Assembly: GCA_028283245.1 (NCBI GenBank) | Contig: JAPYNU010000077.1 | Location: forward strand, 1-37,258 | From: Candidatus Aldehydirespirator catecholifindens | GTDB taxonomy: Bacteria; Actinomycetota; Acidimicrobiia; Acidimicrobiales; Aldehydirespiratoraceae | Reading direction: 5' to 3' | DNA: 37,258 nt | Position numbers and translations under genes: made by a program | Shown here: in pieces, positions 31,901-37,258 of the stretch | Layout: each line of letters begins with the position of its first letter | Numbering within the stretch: position 1 is the stretch's first letter | The notes under the pieces: model-generated | What the model was told of the DNA's origin: nothing | The model's database searches: none | What the model saw: the letters and a program-made list of their open reading frames with translations, nothing else

Positions 31901-34125
31901 CGCATTTCAAGTAACTGTGGTTGCTCAGCAGGCAGCTGGATGGTCAGCATTTGCGGCAAAGCATCTTCAATGCGTTGGTCATGGGCGCGTAGTGCTTGCA
32001 GAATCTCACCGAGTTCGCGCCAGCCTTCATGCTTGTCACTAATAGCGAGATGAGCTTCTGCGTCAACTCCCTCTGGGATCACGACAGGCACGATGATGTA
32101 ACCGAGTTCTTTGCCTTGAGCACGGCGCATCGCTCGTCCGACTGCCTGCACCACATCAATCGGTGATTTGCGTGGCTCAAGGAACGCCACCGCCGACAGT
32201 GACGGCGAGTCGGTGCCCTCACCAAAGATGCCCACGTTCAGAATGCTGCGCGGGTTAGCTACGTCAGCCAAAGCTAGACGGCGTTTAGCTTCGTCACGTT
32301 TCGCTACCGAAGATGACGCATCAAGATGCTCAAGCCTGTATTCAGGTGGAGTCCGCCCTGTCGTTTGGCTGGCTATCCAGTCTCGTACTGCGTCAGATTG
32401 CAGCACGGTAGCCATTGTCTTGCTGCGATTGATGGTATTCAAGAACCCGATACATGACCTAAGCGGCACGCTTGTTCCATCTGGGGCGATAGCACCGCCG
32501 CCCATCGCTAAAGCAAACGCCATACCTTTGAGATAATCACCGGTAGTGGGCAGTGTGGTGCCACGCTTCGGGCGGGTCTTGTGCTTTTTGCCTGGTCTAG
32601 CTTCCAGCTCGGCTGCTTCAAGCGCTGCATGTTCATCAGCTTCACGCACCAGATTATTGGCGATCCCGGTAGCGGTTTCACCGCTGATACCCATTGCGAT
32701 GATTCGATAATCCGACAGCCAACCGTTATTCACCGCATCCGCGTAAGAGCGGCGATACAACTCAACACCGAATGTGGCCTGATCGTCCATGTGGCGCACC
32801 ACCAAATCGCCTCGGTCGGTTCGTCCCGATACCGCTGCCACAGCTTCATCGCCATAAATACGAGGCGTTGCGGTTTGATAAACGCGATAAGTCGCTGGGA
32901 AAGCTTCACGATCATGACATAAAGTGAAATCACGCAATGCTTCATCAGCAGCGTTACTGCGTTTGCGGCGGCGCACCCCAGCAGTGCGATGCGCTTCATC
33001 GCAGATCATCACCCGCAACGCATCGCCTGCATCTGCTAAGCGAATCGCTTCAGAAAGTCGCTGCCCAGACTGGTAAGTGCAAAAGATCACGCTCACCATC
33101 GCTGCGGCTTCGTCTTTGCAGCGGTCTTTGATCCAGTCAGCGATCTCTTGTGGTTCTGTAGTAACAAGACAACCCTTGATCACTTCTGTAGAAACCAGTC
33201 CTCTATCAGCAGTCAGATCATCGGACTGAGTGACTTTCTCTTCGTCGTCTGCGACTCCCTTATCCGAGCAAACAGCAAGCGTGCGTAGTTCTGCCTCTTT
33301 GTGGTTAAGGAACTCACGGCGTAGCTGCGCTACTAACGCAATCGAAGGACACAACACCACCGAAAGCTGACCCTCGCTGGTCAACTGCTCAACAATCCTT
33401 AAAGCGATTCTGGTTTTGCCCGCCCCACACGGCAAAACGATGCGACCTCTAGCTTCGCCTTTCGGGATGCCACCCTCATCGATCAGTTCATGGGCTTGCA
33501 GCACACGCACCGCTGTCTCAACTGCTTCAGCCTGCATCTCAGGACGAGACTGAGATATGCCAGTTCCCTTATCTCCGTTAACATCAGGGTCGTCGGTGAC
33601 TGTGAGAGCTTGAATCTGGGTTTGAATGAGCTTAGCCAAATTGAGCGGATCAACCGGTGCCCCTGAAATACCAATCTTCTCAGGAGAGTGCCCCCCAAGA
33701 TCAACGCTGCCGTTGACGATCATCCAGCGCTCCGCCCAAACAGCACGGTTGCTTGCCCCAGCCAGAAACTTATCTAACTCGCCCGAAGCAACAGGATTAC
33801 CTACCCCGTCGGCATCAAGCTTCCGAGCTTTCACCTGAATGGCGACCCAGCGCTTGTCGCTGCGACGCTGTGCCACAGCATCAATCCCGACCCAGTCGTA
33901 GACAGGAGCTTTAGGCAACACTTTGTGCTTGTCGGGCCAGTCTTGCCAGCTCCAGCAATCACTCAAATCAAGCTCACGAATATGCGGCAGAGTGCGAACC
34001 GTTACCTCCTCAAGCCACCGACCGTCGCTCTGCTCGCCGCTGCGGGTTTCGATCTCGCTCGCTGCCTGCTTTAGGACAGCTAGCGCGTCGTGATTCTCGG
34101 GAGTAACAGATTTTGGAGTAGCCAT
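28996..34125 (-). CDS. single-polypeptide restriction-modification enzyme, type ISP-like
   Basis: 1709 residues. Order: Mrr-like nuclease (about 36-130; Asp82, Gln97, Lys99 in GIDAVAQ and AIQVKA), SF2 helicase (Walker A PCGAGKT 232-238, DEAH 376-379, TATP 418-421, motif VI QAVGRAMRR 660-668), charged coupler (~830-890), N6-adenine methyltransferase (GAFFTRP ~1087, DLACGSGT 1128-1135, NPPF 1274-1277), and a C-terminal target-recognition part (~1340-1700). This matches LlaGI/LlaBIII-type enzymes that methylate and translocate-and-cut DNA with one chain. A run of 13 G (29900-29912) encodes Pro residues near 1406, and perfect inverted repeats lie nearby. All motifs look intact. Confidence 0.85.
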   Translation of the reverse strand: MATPKSVTPENHDALAVLKQAASEIETRSGEQSDGRWLEEVTVRTLPHIRELDLSDCWSWQDWPDKHKVLPKAPVYDWVGIDAVAQRRSDKRWVAIQVKARKLDADGVGNPVASGELDKFLAGASNRAVWAERWMIVNGSVDLGGHSPEKIGISGAPVDPLNLAKLIQTQIQALTVTDDPDVNGDKGTGISQSRPEMQAEAVETAVRVLQAHELIDEGGIPKGEARGRIVLPCGAGKTRIALRIVEQLTSEGQLSVVLCPSIALVAQLRREFLNHKEAELRTLAVCSDKGVADDEEKVTQSDDLTADRGLVSTEVIKGCLVTTEPQEIADWIKDRCKDEAAAMVSVIFCTYQSGQRLSEAIRLADAGDALRVMICDEAHRTAGVRRRKRSNAADEALRDFTLCHDREAFPATYRVYQTATPRIYGDEAVAAVSGRTDRGDLVVRHMDDQATFGVELYRRSYADAVNNGWLSDYRIIAMGISGETATGIANNLVREADEHAALEAAELEARPGKKHKTRPKRGTTLPTTGDYLKGMAFALAMGGGAIAPDGTSVPLRSCIGFLNTINRSKTMATVLQSDAVRDWIASQTTGRTPPEYRLEHLDASSSVAKRDEAKRRLALADVANPRSILNVGIFGEGTDSPSLSAVAFLEPRKSPIDVVQAVGRAMRRAQGKELGYIIVPVVIPEGVDAEAHLAISDKHEGWRELGEILQALRAHDQRIEDALPQMLTIQLPAEQPQLLEMRTVVAVGRPERKKLEYAVVTGSHDDAEDIARAAVKQGRPVLEFDNTEPFDGTLWPEVKDQPTTLIVHAKRPDGSTLTSKDTVARHKPKPGQDLGTINEKATKRRAGEIANGKRVRPDRPDSGERERREPERQERDEARRAAFEGHIQGVLADLSTDLGDSIAMNLLEKSGLTGNKVKRDLNLLADAVGEAARYIHDETGLAAELDTHFDLDNLAAPKAGKPRADGATIAALLWMNAAMLHQRIHVGGWLGSKGIESLGVVKSSTEPEEVLRDSWNAITRQDFLPVLEPALNALKAARRSERLGGLRRALQHLAAEAVEIAETYADMGTDHAGALFNKVMGDQSSDGAFFTRPVAADIAARLALQAVDADTALDWSDPEVWRAHKTVDLACGSGTLLTAVMTEMKRRAARCGADPAQLANLQKVAVEEVLKGLDINPVSLQLAATQLMSGNSDIKYRKMGLHLMPYGRQPNGNSAAGTLELLARSEIVDSGRLFDDASASTTVKTGAELDSALEGPEMDDATAAAQDARIVIMNPPFTNRTKAGEKFDAKAQQALRHRMDSLEQMLVSSDERLNAVLDKNSIGPMFSTLAQKCVSGEGGSTVALIAPTIKATSTSNSALRLLLAERFHVHTILTCHQARDVGLSQHSEISESIFVFRRGDSSINTPPPPQTRIIALDRLPSDDKETDSLFDAIADCPQGTLRDGWGQVSHWPAEMIEAGDWTAAVWRSPMLAEVATQLANDQKLRPLASVGLSGHSTGQQLSNGYACSTVGTPGAFPILDSKAVGIQQRIEGAPDEHWIWTGENTPPILSKAGHLFISTGQYVSATRLVALATMRPYVGRGWRPVTGATRRQAQALAVFLNSTAGRMILVRLGGKFLHFPNYNTAAVNSLPIPDINNNTRIVDSLAECWEETRHVIVPQFRDGYTDIRRRWDEAVCEALGWDIGEVAALGKLLAEEPRVRGVALGQWKV
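29597..29629. repeat. 11-bp inverted repeat inside the restriction-modification gene
   Basis: ACAGTTGAGCA (29597-29607) and TGCTCAACTGT (29619-29629) are perfect reverse complements with an 11-base spacer. The right arm shares four bases with the left arm of the next inverted repeat. Confidence 0.6.
29626..29660. repeat. 14-bp perfect inverted repeat inside the restriction-modification gene
   Basis: CTGTTGGCCTGTCG (29626-29639), 7-base spacer, CGACAGGCCAACAG (29647-29660). It falls in codons for about residues 1489-1500, in the presumed target-recognition part. Confidence 0.65.
29900..29912. repeat. 13-base poly-G tract in coding sequence
   Basis: An uninterrupted run of 13 G on the plus strand (C on the coding strand) inside the restriction-modification gene. 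It encodes part of Thr and four Pro, near residue 1406, between the methyltransferase and target-recognition regions. In its present length the frame is open on both sides. Confidence 0.9.
30133..30187. repeat. two adjoining perfect inverted repeats inside the restriction-modification gene
   Basis: First: TTGGGCCAATGTT (30133-30145), loop GAA, exact complement (30149-30161). Second: CAATGCTGTTCTTG (30159-30172), one base, exact complement (30174-30187). They share three bases. They encode about residues 1313-1331, some 40 residues after NPPF. Confidence 0.7.
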
Positions 34126-34127
34126 GC

Positions 34128-34220
34128 CTACCTGTAGGAAGTTAGGGGGACGCAGCGGTCAAGGTAGACGATGCAATTTAGCAGGTTGCCGTCCTCGTCG
34201 TAGCGGTGCTGGCACGTTGT
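34128..34220 (-). pseudogene. possible 3' remnant of a lost gene
   Basis: On the minus strand 30 sense codons without a start end in TAG two bases before the ATG of the restriction-modification gene. The peptide QHRYDEDGNLLNCIVYLD, then RCVPLTSYR, looks protein-like, yet a TAA lies just upstream and no ATG/GTG/TTG is in frame. It may be the tail of a decayed gene once coupled to the large enzyme. A chance reading frame is possible. Confidence 0.3.
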
Positions 34221-34247
34221 GGGTTATGCATGTCCCTTTAGTGGAGG

Positions 34248-34508
34248 TCACTTTGGTGGAGCGATCTTTCCAGGATCCTGCCCAAGCTGTGCTTTCCGCC
34301 AAGCTTCTGCGAGTTCATGGCGATGGCTACCCGCCCACTTGAGCACTATGCGCTCTACTCGCGGCGGAAGGTCACCCTCGTTGACTTGTAGTTTTTCAAT
34401 GTCTATTGAGGCTTGGTGGCCTCTGCATTCGACATGGAAGTGAGGCTTCCCGTGGTCTCTCCAGTGGACTCTGATCACGATTCCATGAAAGCGGCTGATC
34501 TCAGGCAC
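34248..34508 (-). CDS. DUF4160 protein
   Basis: 86 residues. It matches the DUF4160 pattern: MPEISRFHGIVIRVHWRDHG, then KPHFHVECRGHQASIDIE, with the conserved His pair in HFHVE, and a C-terminal LKWAGSHRHELAEAWR helix. Its start overlaps the end of the DUF2442 gene by 8 bp. DUF4160 and DUF2442 genes often neighbour one another and have been suggested as toxin-antitoxin-like partners; no activity is proven. It lies directly upstream of the restriction-modification gene on the same strand, separated by 122 bp. Confidence 0.8.
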   Translation of the reverse strand: MPEISRFHGIVIRVHWRDHGKPHFHVECRGHQASIDIEKLQVNEGDLPPRVERIVLKWAGSHRHELAEAWRKAQLGQDPGKIAPPK

Positions 34509-35019
34509 GGGCGGGTTGGGCTTGTCTCCATCTCGGGAACATGTCCTCGACTGTCAGTCCAGTGATGTCCATGTAGAGGGCATCACTGCAAATGTCTAGA
34601 TCGAAGTTGTCGCCCCATGCGATTGATCCGTCGGGGGCGATCCTGACCTGAGAAAAGAATCCGGGTTTCTCCCAGGCAACAAAAACACCCATGCCCGCCA
34701 CGTCCGACAAGTCCACTTCGCCCTCAACTCCGTCGTCGTAGCGAAGCCAGATCCGATACGGCTCCAAAGCTCGCACTTCGACTGGGGTCACACGTATCTC
34801 GCCCTCAGGGATGCCTTTGCCTTCTTCGGGCGATGCATATCCACAAAGAATCAGCAGTTCAATTGCTCGCTCGGCGGCCGCCCGCACCGGGTTGTCACCG
34901 TCACTCGTTCGGTAACCGTCAGGCTCAGCCAGGTCTTTGAGTTCGGTCATCAAGCGCAACAGTTCTTCGTAATCCTCGCCCGCGATGACCATTCCGGTCG
35001 CGTGCTCGCCTGTGCCCAT
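34501..35019 (-). CDS. DUF2442 protein with N-terminal extension
   Basis: 172 residues. The C-terminal ~95 residues are DUF2442: VTPVEVRALEPYRIWLRYDDG, EGEVDLSDVAG and IAPDGSIAWGDNFDLDICSDALY. The N-terminal ~75 residues (GEDYEELLRLMTELKDLAEP) are helical and not recognised; usual DUF2442 proteins are 80-100 residues long. The ATG start is clear. Its stop overlaps the DUF4160 start by 8 bp, so the two are probably translated together and may bind one another. Confidence 0.75.
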   Translation of the reverse strand: MGTGEHATGMVIAGEDYEELLRLMTELKDLAEPDGYRTSDGDNPVRAAAERAIELLILCGYASPEEGKGIPEGEIRVTPVEVRALEPYRIWLRYDDGVEGEVDLSDVAGMGVFVAWEKPGFFSQVRIAPDGSIAWGDNFDLDICSDALYMDITGLTVEDMFPRWRQAQPARA

Positions 35020-35069
35020 GACTCGCAGCCTAGACCGACCGTTCGGCAGGCGCAGCGAAGCTATAGAAG

Positions 35070-35462
35070 CTACAGGTAGAGGCCGGTTCTACCTTTGTCT
35101 AGGCGTTCGGCTGCTACAGCGTGAATGTCGCGTTCGCGCAAGATGATGTAGTCACGGCCACGGACCTCCACCTCGTAACGGTCCTCAGGGTTGAACAAAA
35201 CCCGGTCGCCTTTCTCCATGTTGCGAACGTTGGGACCGATCGCCACAACTTCAGCCCAAGTGAGCCGTTTACCAACCTGAGCTGTGGCAGGGATCAAGAT
35301 CCCTCCAGTGGAACGCCTCTCCCCTTCTACCTCGCCGATCGCCACCAGTATCCGGTCGTTGAGCATCTTGACCGGCAGTCGGTCATCCTCATGAGGGCTA
35401 GGCATCGAGTCGTTACGAGACTCAACATTTGCGCGAGGCTCTGTAGTGGTCACAAGTGTCAA
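35070..35462 (-). CDS. GroES-like co-chaperonin without a GroEL neighbour
   Basis: 130 residues from a TTG; the ATG at 35405 (MPSPHEDD) is the more natural start and gives about 111. The Cpn10 barrel is visible: PVKMLNDRILVAIGEVEGERRSTGGILIPATA, the mobile-loop region ERRSTGGI, then VVAIGPNVRNMEKGDRVLFNPEDRYEVEVRGRDYIILRERDI. It has a C-terminal extension AAERLDKGRTGLYL beyond the normal end, and lacks the usual K-P-L-x-D-R opening in strict form. It may be a second, specialised GroES. It lies between the ABC ATPase and DUF2442 genes. Confidence 0.75.
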   Translation of the reverse strand: MTLVTTTEPRANVESRNDSMPSPHEDDRLPVKMLNDRILVAIGEVEGERRSTGGILIPATAQVGKRLTWAEVVAIGPNVRNMEKGDRVLFNPEDRYEVEVRGRDYIILRERDIHAVAAERLDKGRTGLYL

Positions 35463-35484
35463 CAGTAGTGGCCGCTACGGCCAG

Positions 35485-37083
35485 TCACGCAGCCTCGCTG
35501 CCGATACCACCAGCCATCAACAAACCCAGTTCGGCCACAGTGCAATCAGCTCGGGGAATAACCGCAACCACTCTGCCCTCAAACATCACCGCCACCTCAT
35601 CAGACAACGCTAGAACCTCGTCAAGGTCTTCGGAGATAACCATGATGGCGGTTCCGCGACCTCGCTGAGCGACCAGACGCTCGTGAATGTATTCAGCGGC
35701 ACCGATGTCCACTCCGCGAGTGGGTTGAGCAGCCAGCAGCACAGCCGGTTCTCCCTCAAGTTCGCGGGCCAGTATCAGCTTCTGGATGTTGCCGCCTGAT
35801 AGCGCGCTAGTAGTGGTGGTCAGATCAGGTGTCTTGACCGCATATTCGTCCACCAACATTTGGCTGTGGTTGCGGATGGCGGTGCTGTGTAGCACTCCAC
35901 GACGCGAGAAACGAGGTTCTGCATGGGCTAATAGCATGAGATTCTCTGAAACGGTGAAACTGCCGATGGCACCGTCACGCATCCGTTCCTCGGGAATGAA
36001 CGCCAACCCACTGCTGCGAGCCGTGCTAGGCCCCACCCCGGTGATGTCTTTGCCGTCAATCGTCACACTGCCTGAAGCGCTTGGGCGCAAACCCGCAACA
36101 GCTTCAGCGAGTTCGCGCTGGCCGTTGCCGGAAACGCCCGCGATTCCGAGAATGCGACCACCTCGCACGTCAAGGTTGAGGTCTTCGACTGCGTTCGTGC
36201 CCCGGTCTCCAACCACAGTTAAGCCCTTGATGCTGAGCCTCACTCCGCGATCTTGCGTCTCGGCGACTTCGGGTGCCAGTTTCACTGGTCGTCCCACCAT
36301 CATGTGCGCTAGACCTTCACGATCGGTCTCAGCGGGCACGGTTCTGCCAGCCACGCAACCGTCACGCATCACGGTGATGCGGTCAGCTAAAGCCAGCACT
36401 TCATGAAGTTTGTGCGATATGAAGATCAGACCCTGCCCATCGTTGGACATACGTCGTAGAGTCACGAACAGGTCGTCCACTTCACCTGGGGTCAACACCG
36501 CAGTGGGTTCGTCAAGCACCAGCAGCCTGGCCTTGCGAAGCAGCGCCTTAATGATTTCCACCCGCTGGCGCTCCCCCACAGCGAGTTGCCACAAATAGGC
36601 ATCTGGAGGCACGGTGAGGCCGTAGGTAGCTGAAAGCTCAATAATGCGAGCACGGACTTCGTCAAGATCTGGCCGTCCGAAACGTTGCGACTCCAGTCCC
36701 AAGGCCACGTTCTCTGTGACGGTCAGCGTCGGCACCAGCATGAAATGCTGATGAACCATGCCTATCCCCGCTGCAATAGCTGAAGCAGGAGAGTCGACGC
36801 GCGACGGCTCACCGTCAATCAGGATTGATCCTTTATCAGGCGCATAAAGCCCGAAGAGGATCTTCATCAAAGTGCTTTTGCCAGCACCGTTCTCTCCGAG
36901 CAGGGCGTGGATTTCGCCTGCTCGGACATCGAAGTCGACAGCGTCGTTGGCTAGCACCCCCGGGAAGCGCTTGGTGATGCCACGCATTTCTAGCAGCGGT
37001 TTCACCGGGCGCTCCCTCGGGGTTGCCTGATCACGGTCAATGTCTTTCGACTGATTTTTTGCTTCAGTGCTGGGGTTCAGCAA
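35485..37083 (-). CDS. ABC importer ATPase, nucleoside/BMP type (two nucleotide-binding domains)
   Basis: 532 residues with two fused ATPase domains. Domain 1: Walker A LLGENGAGKST (61-71), Q-loop GMVHQHFMLVPTLTV, signature LAVGERQRVEI, Walker B LLVLDEPTAVL. Domain 2: degenerate loop GVSGNGQRELAEAV, signature LSGGNIQKLILARELE, and VLLAAQPTRGVDIGA in place of Walker B, as in RbsA/YufO proteins where one site is inactive. MVHQHFMLVP is typical of the purine-nucleoside branch. The listed start is TTG; a GTG at codon 27 is possible. It follows the binding-protein gene by 8 bp; permease genes are not in the window. Confidence 0.88.
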   Translation of the reverse strand: MLNPSTEAKNQSKDIDRDQATPRERPVKPLLEMRGITKRFPGVLANDAVDFDVRAGEIHALLGENGAGKSTLMKILFGLYAPDKGSILIDGEPSRVDSPASAIAAGIGMVHQHFMLVPTLTVTENVALGLESQRFGRPDLDEVRARIIELSATYGLTVPPDAYLWQLAVGERQRVEIIKALLRKARLLVLDEPTAVLTPGEVDDLFVTLRRMSNDGQGLIFISHKLHEVLALADRITVMRDGCVAGRTVPAETDREGLAHMMVGRPVKLAPEVAETQDRGVRLSIKGLTVVGDRGTNAVEDLNLDVRGGRILGIAGVSGNGQRELAEAVAGLRPSASGSVTIDGKDITGVGPSTARSSGLAFIPEERMRDGAIGSFTVSENLMLLAHAEPRFSRRGVLHSTAIRNHSQMLVDEYAVKTPDLTTTTSALSGGNIQKLILARELEGEPAVLLAAQPTRGVDIGAAEYIHERLVAQRGRGTAIMVISEDLDEVLALSDEVAVMFEGRVVAVIPRADCTVAELGLLMAGGIGSEAA

Positions 37084-37091
37084 GCCAATGT

Positions 37092-37258
37092 TCAGCCGAC
37101 TCCAGTTGACAGCGTGCCGTCAGTGAAGCCTGTCACCGCATCATCGGCCGCTGAACGAGCCGCCGCGGGCAGGTTGTAGGCATCGTTGTATTCGAGTACT
37201 AGGCCGCCGTTGCCGAAGTTGATCTCATAGGAGGTGCCGCCCATCGAACCTTGCTGAA
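37092..37258 (-). CDS. BMP-family substrate-binding lipoprotein, C-terminal end only
   Basis: Only the last ~55 codons are in the window. They read GGTSYEINFGNGGLVLEYND, then AYNLPAAARSAADDAVTGFT and a stop. The segment fits the C-terminal part of basic-membrane-protein (Med/PnrA-like) binding proteins, which bring purine nucleosides to YufO-type ABC importers. The gene continues beyond the window and lies 8 bp upstream of the ATPase gene. Identification rests mainly on the neighbour and this short tail. Confidence 0.65.
   Translation of the reverse strand, partial: QQGSMGGTSYEINFGNGGLVLEYNDAYNLPAAARSAADDAVTGFTDGTLSTGVG

Noticed and set aside
31468-31914. 148-residue plus-strand frame inside the restriction-modification gene
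   Set aside because: Antisense to the conserved coupler/helicase region; hydrophobic stretches come from complementing charged codons.

Overview
The window reads as a stretch of a medium-GC actinobacterial chromosome, most likely from the Acidimicrobiia or a neighbouring deep-branching lineage. The grounds are many GTG/TTG starts, a DUF4193-like acidic protein, a double-length ThyX-like protein, a trp cluster mixed with house-keeping genes, an apparently leaderless promoter and dense, compact coding. This is inference from family content; no rRNA or tRNA gene is visible.

Layout. Positions 1-14.8 kb hold single genes and short operons of metabolism and stress defence: a small membrane protein, a retropepsin-like protease, a 3-hydroxyisobutyrate-dehydrogenase-like enzyme, Fe superoxide dismutase, a ROK sugar kinase, a membrane-anchored sulfite-oxidase-type molybdoenzyme, an HpcH/HpaI aldolase, an enoyl-CoA hydratase, a PLP decarboxylase, thiol peroxidase, an aminoglycoside-phosphotransferase-like protein, a lipid-kinase C-domain protein coupled to an M20 amidohydrolase, a tandem ThyX-like protein and a photolyase. 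Positions 14.9-18.7 kb hold an extremely Asp/Glu-rich DUF4193-like protein, a GNAT acetyltransferase, an unrecognised Arg-rich protein and ThiD. From 18.7 to 27.2 kb lies one long minus-strand run: hisI, trpE, ygfZ-like, dnaJ-like, trpC, trpF, trpB, trpA, a disulfide-reductase-family flavoprotein and thiD, with many 1-4 base overlaps. trpD and trpG are not in the window.

From 27.2 to 35.0 kb is an accessory-looking island: a small membrane protein, an AAA ATPase behind four 19-bp direct repeats, a 1709-residue single-polypeptide (type ISP-like) restriction-modification enzyme with a 13-G homopolymer in its coding sequence, and a DUF2442/DUF4160 pair. The window closes with a GroES-like co-chaperonin and the ATPase plus the C-terminus of the substrate-binding lipoprotein of a BMP/nucleoside-type ABC importer.

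The most notable signals are (1) the poly-G tract and clustered perfect inverted repeats inside the restriction-modification gene, suggesting phase variation or rearrangement of its target-recognition part; (2) the four-fold 19-bp array over a leaderless-looking promoter of the AAA ATPase; (3) a three-fold 22-bp repeat whose hairpin units include the trpE start codon; and (4) several other operator- or hairpin-like repeats next to start codons (sodB, the enoyl-CoA hydratase gene, the retropepsin gene).
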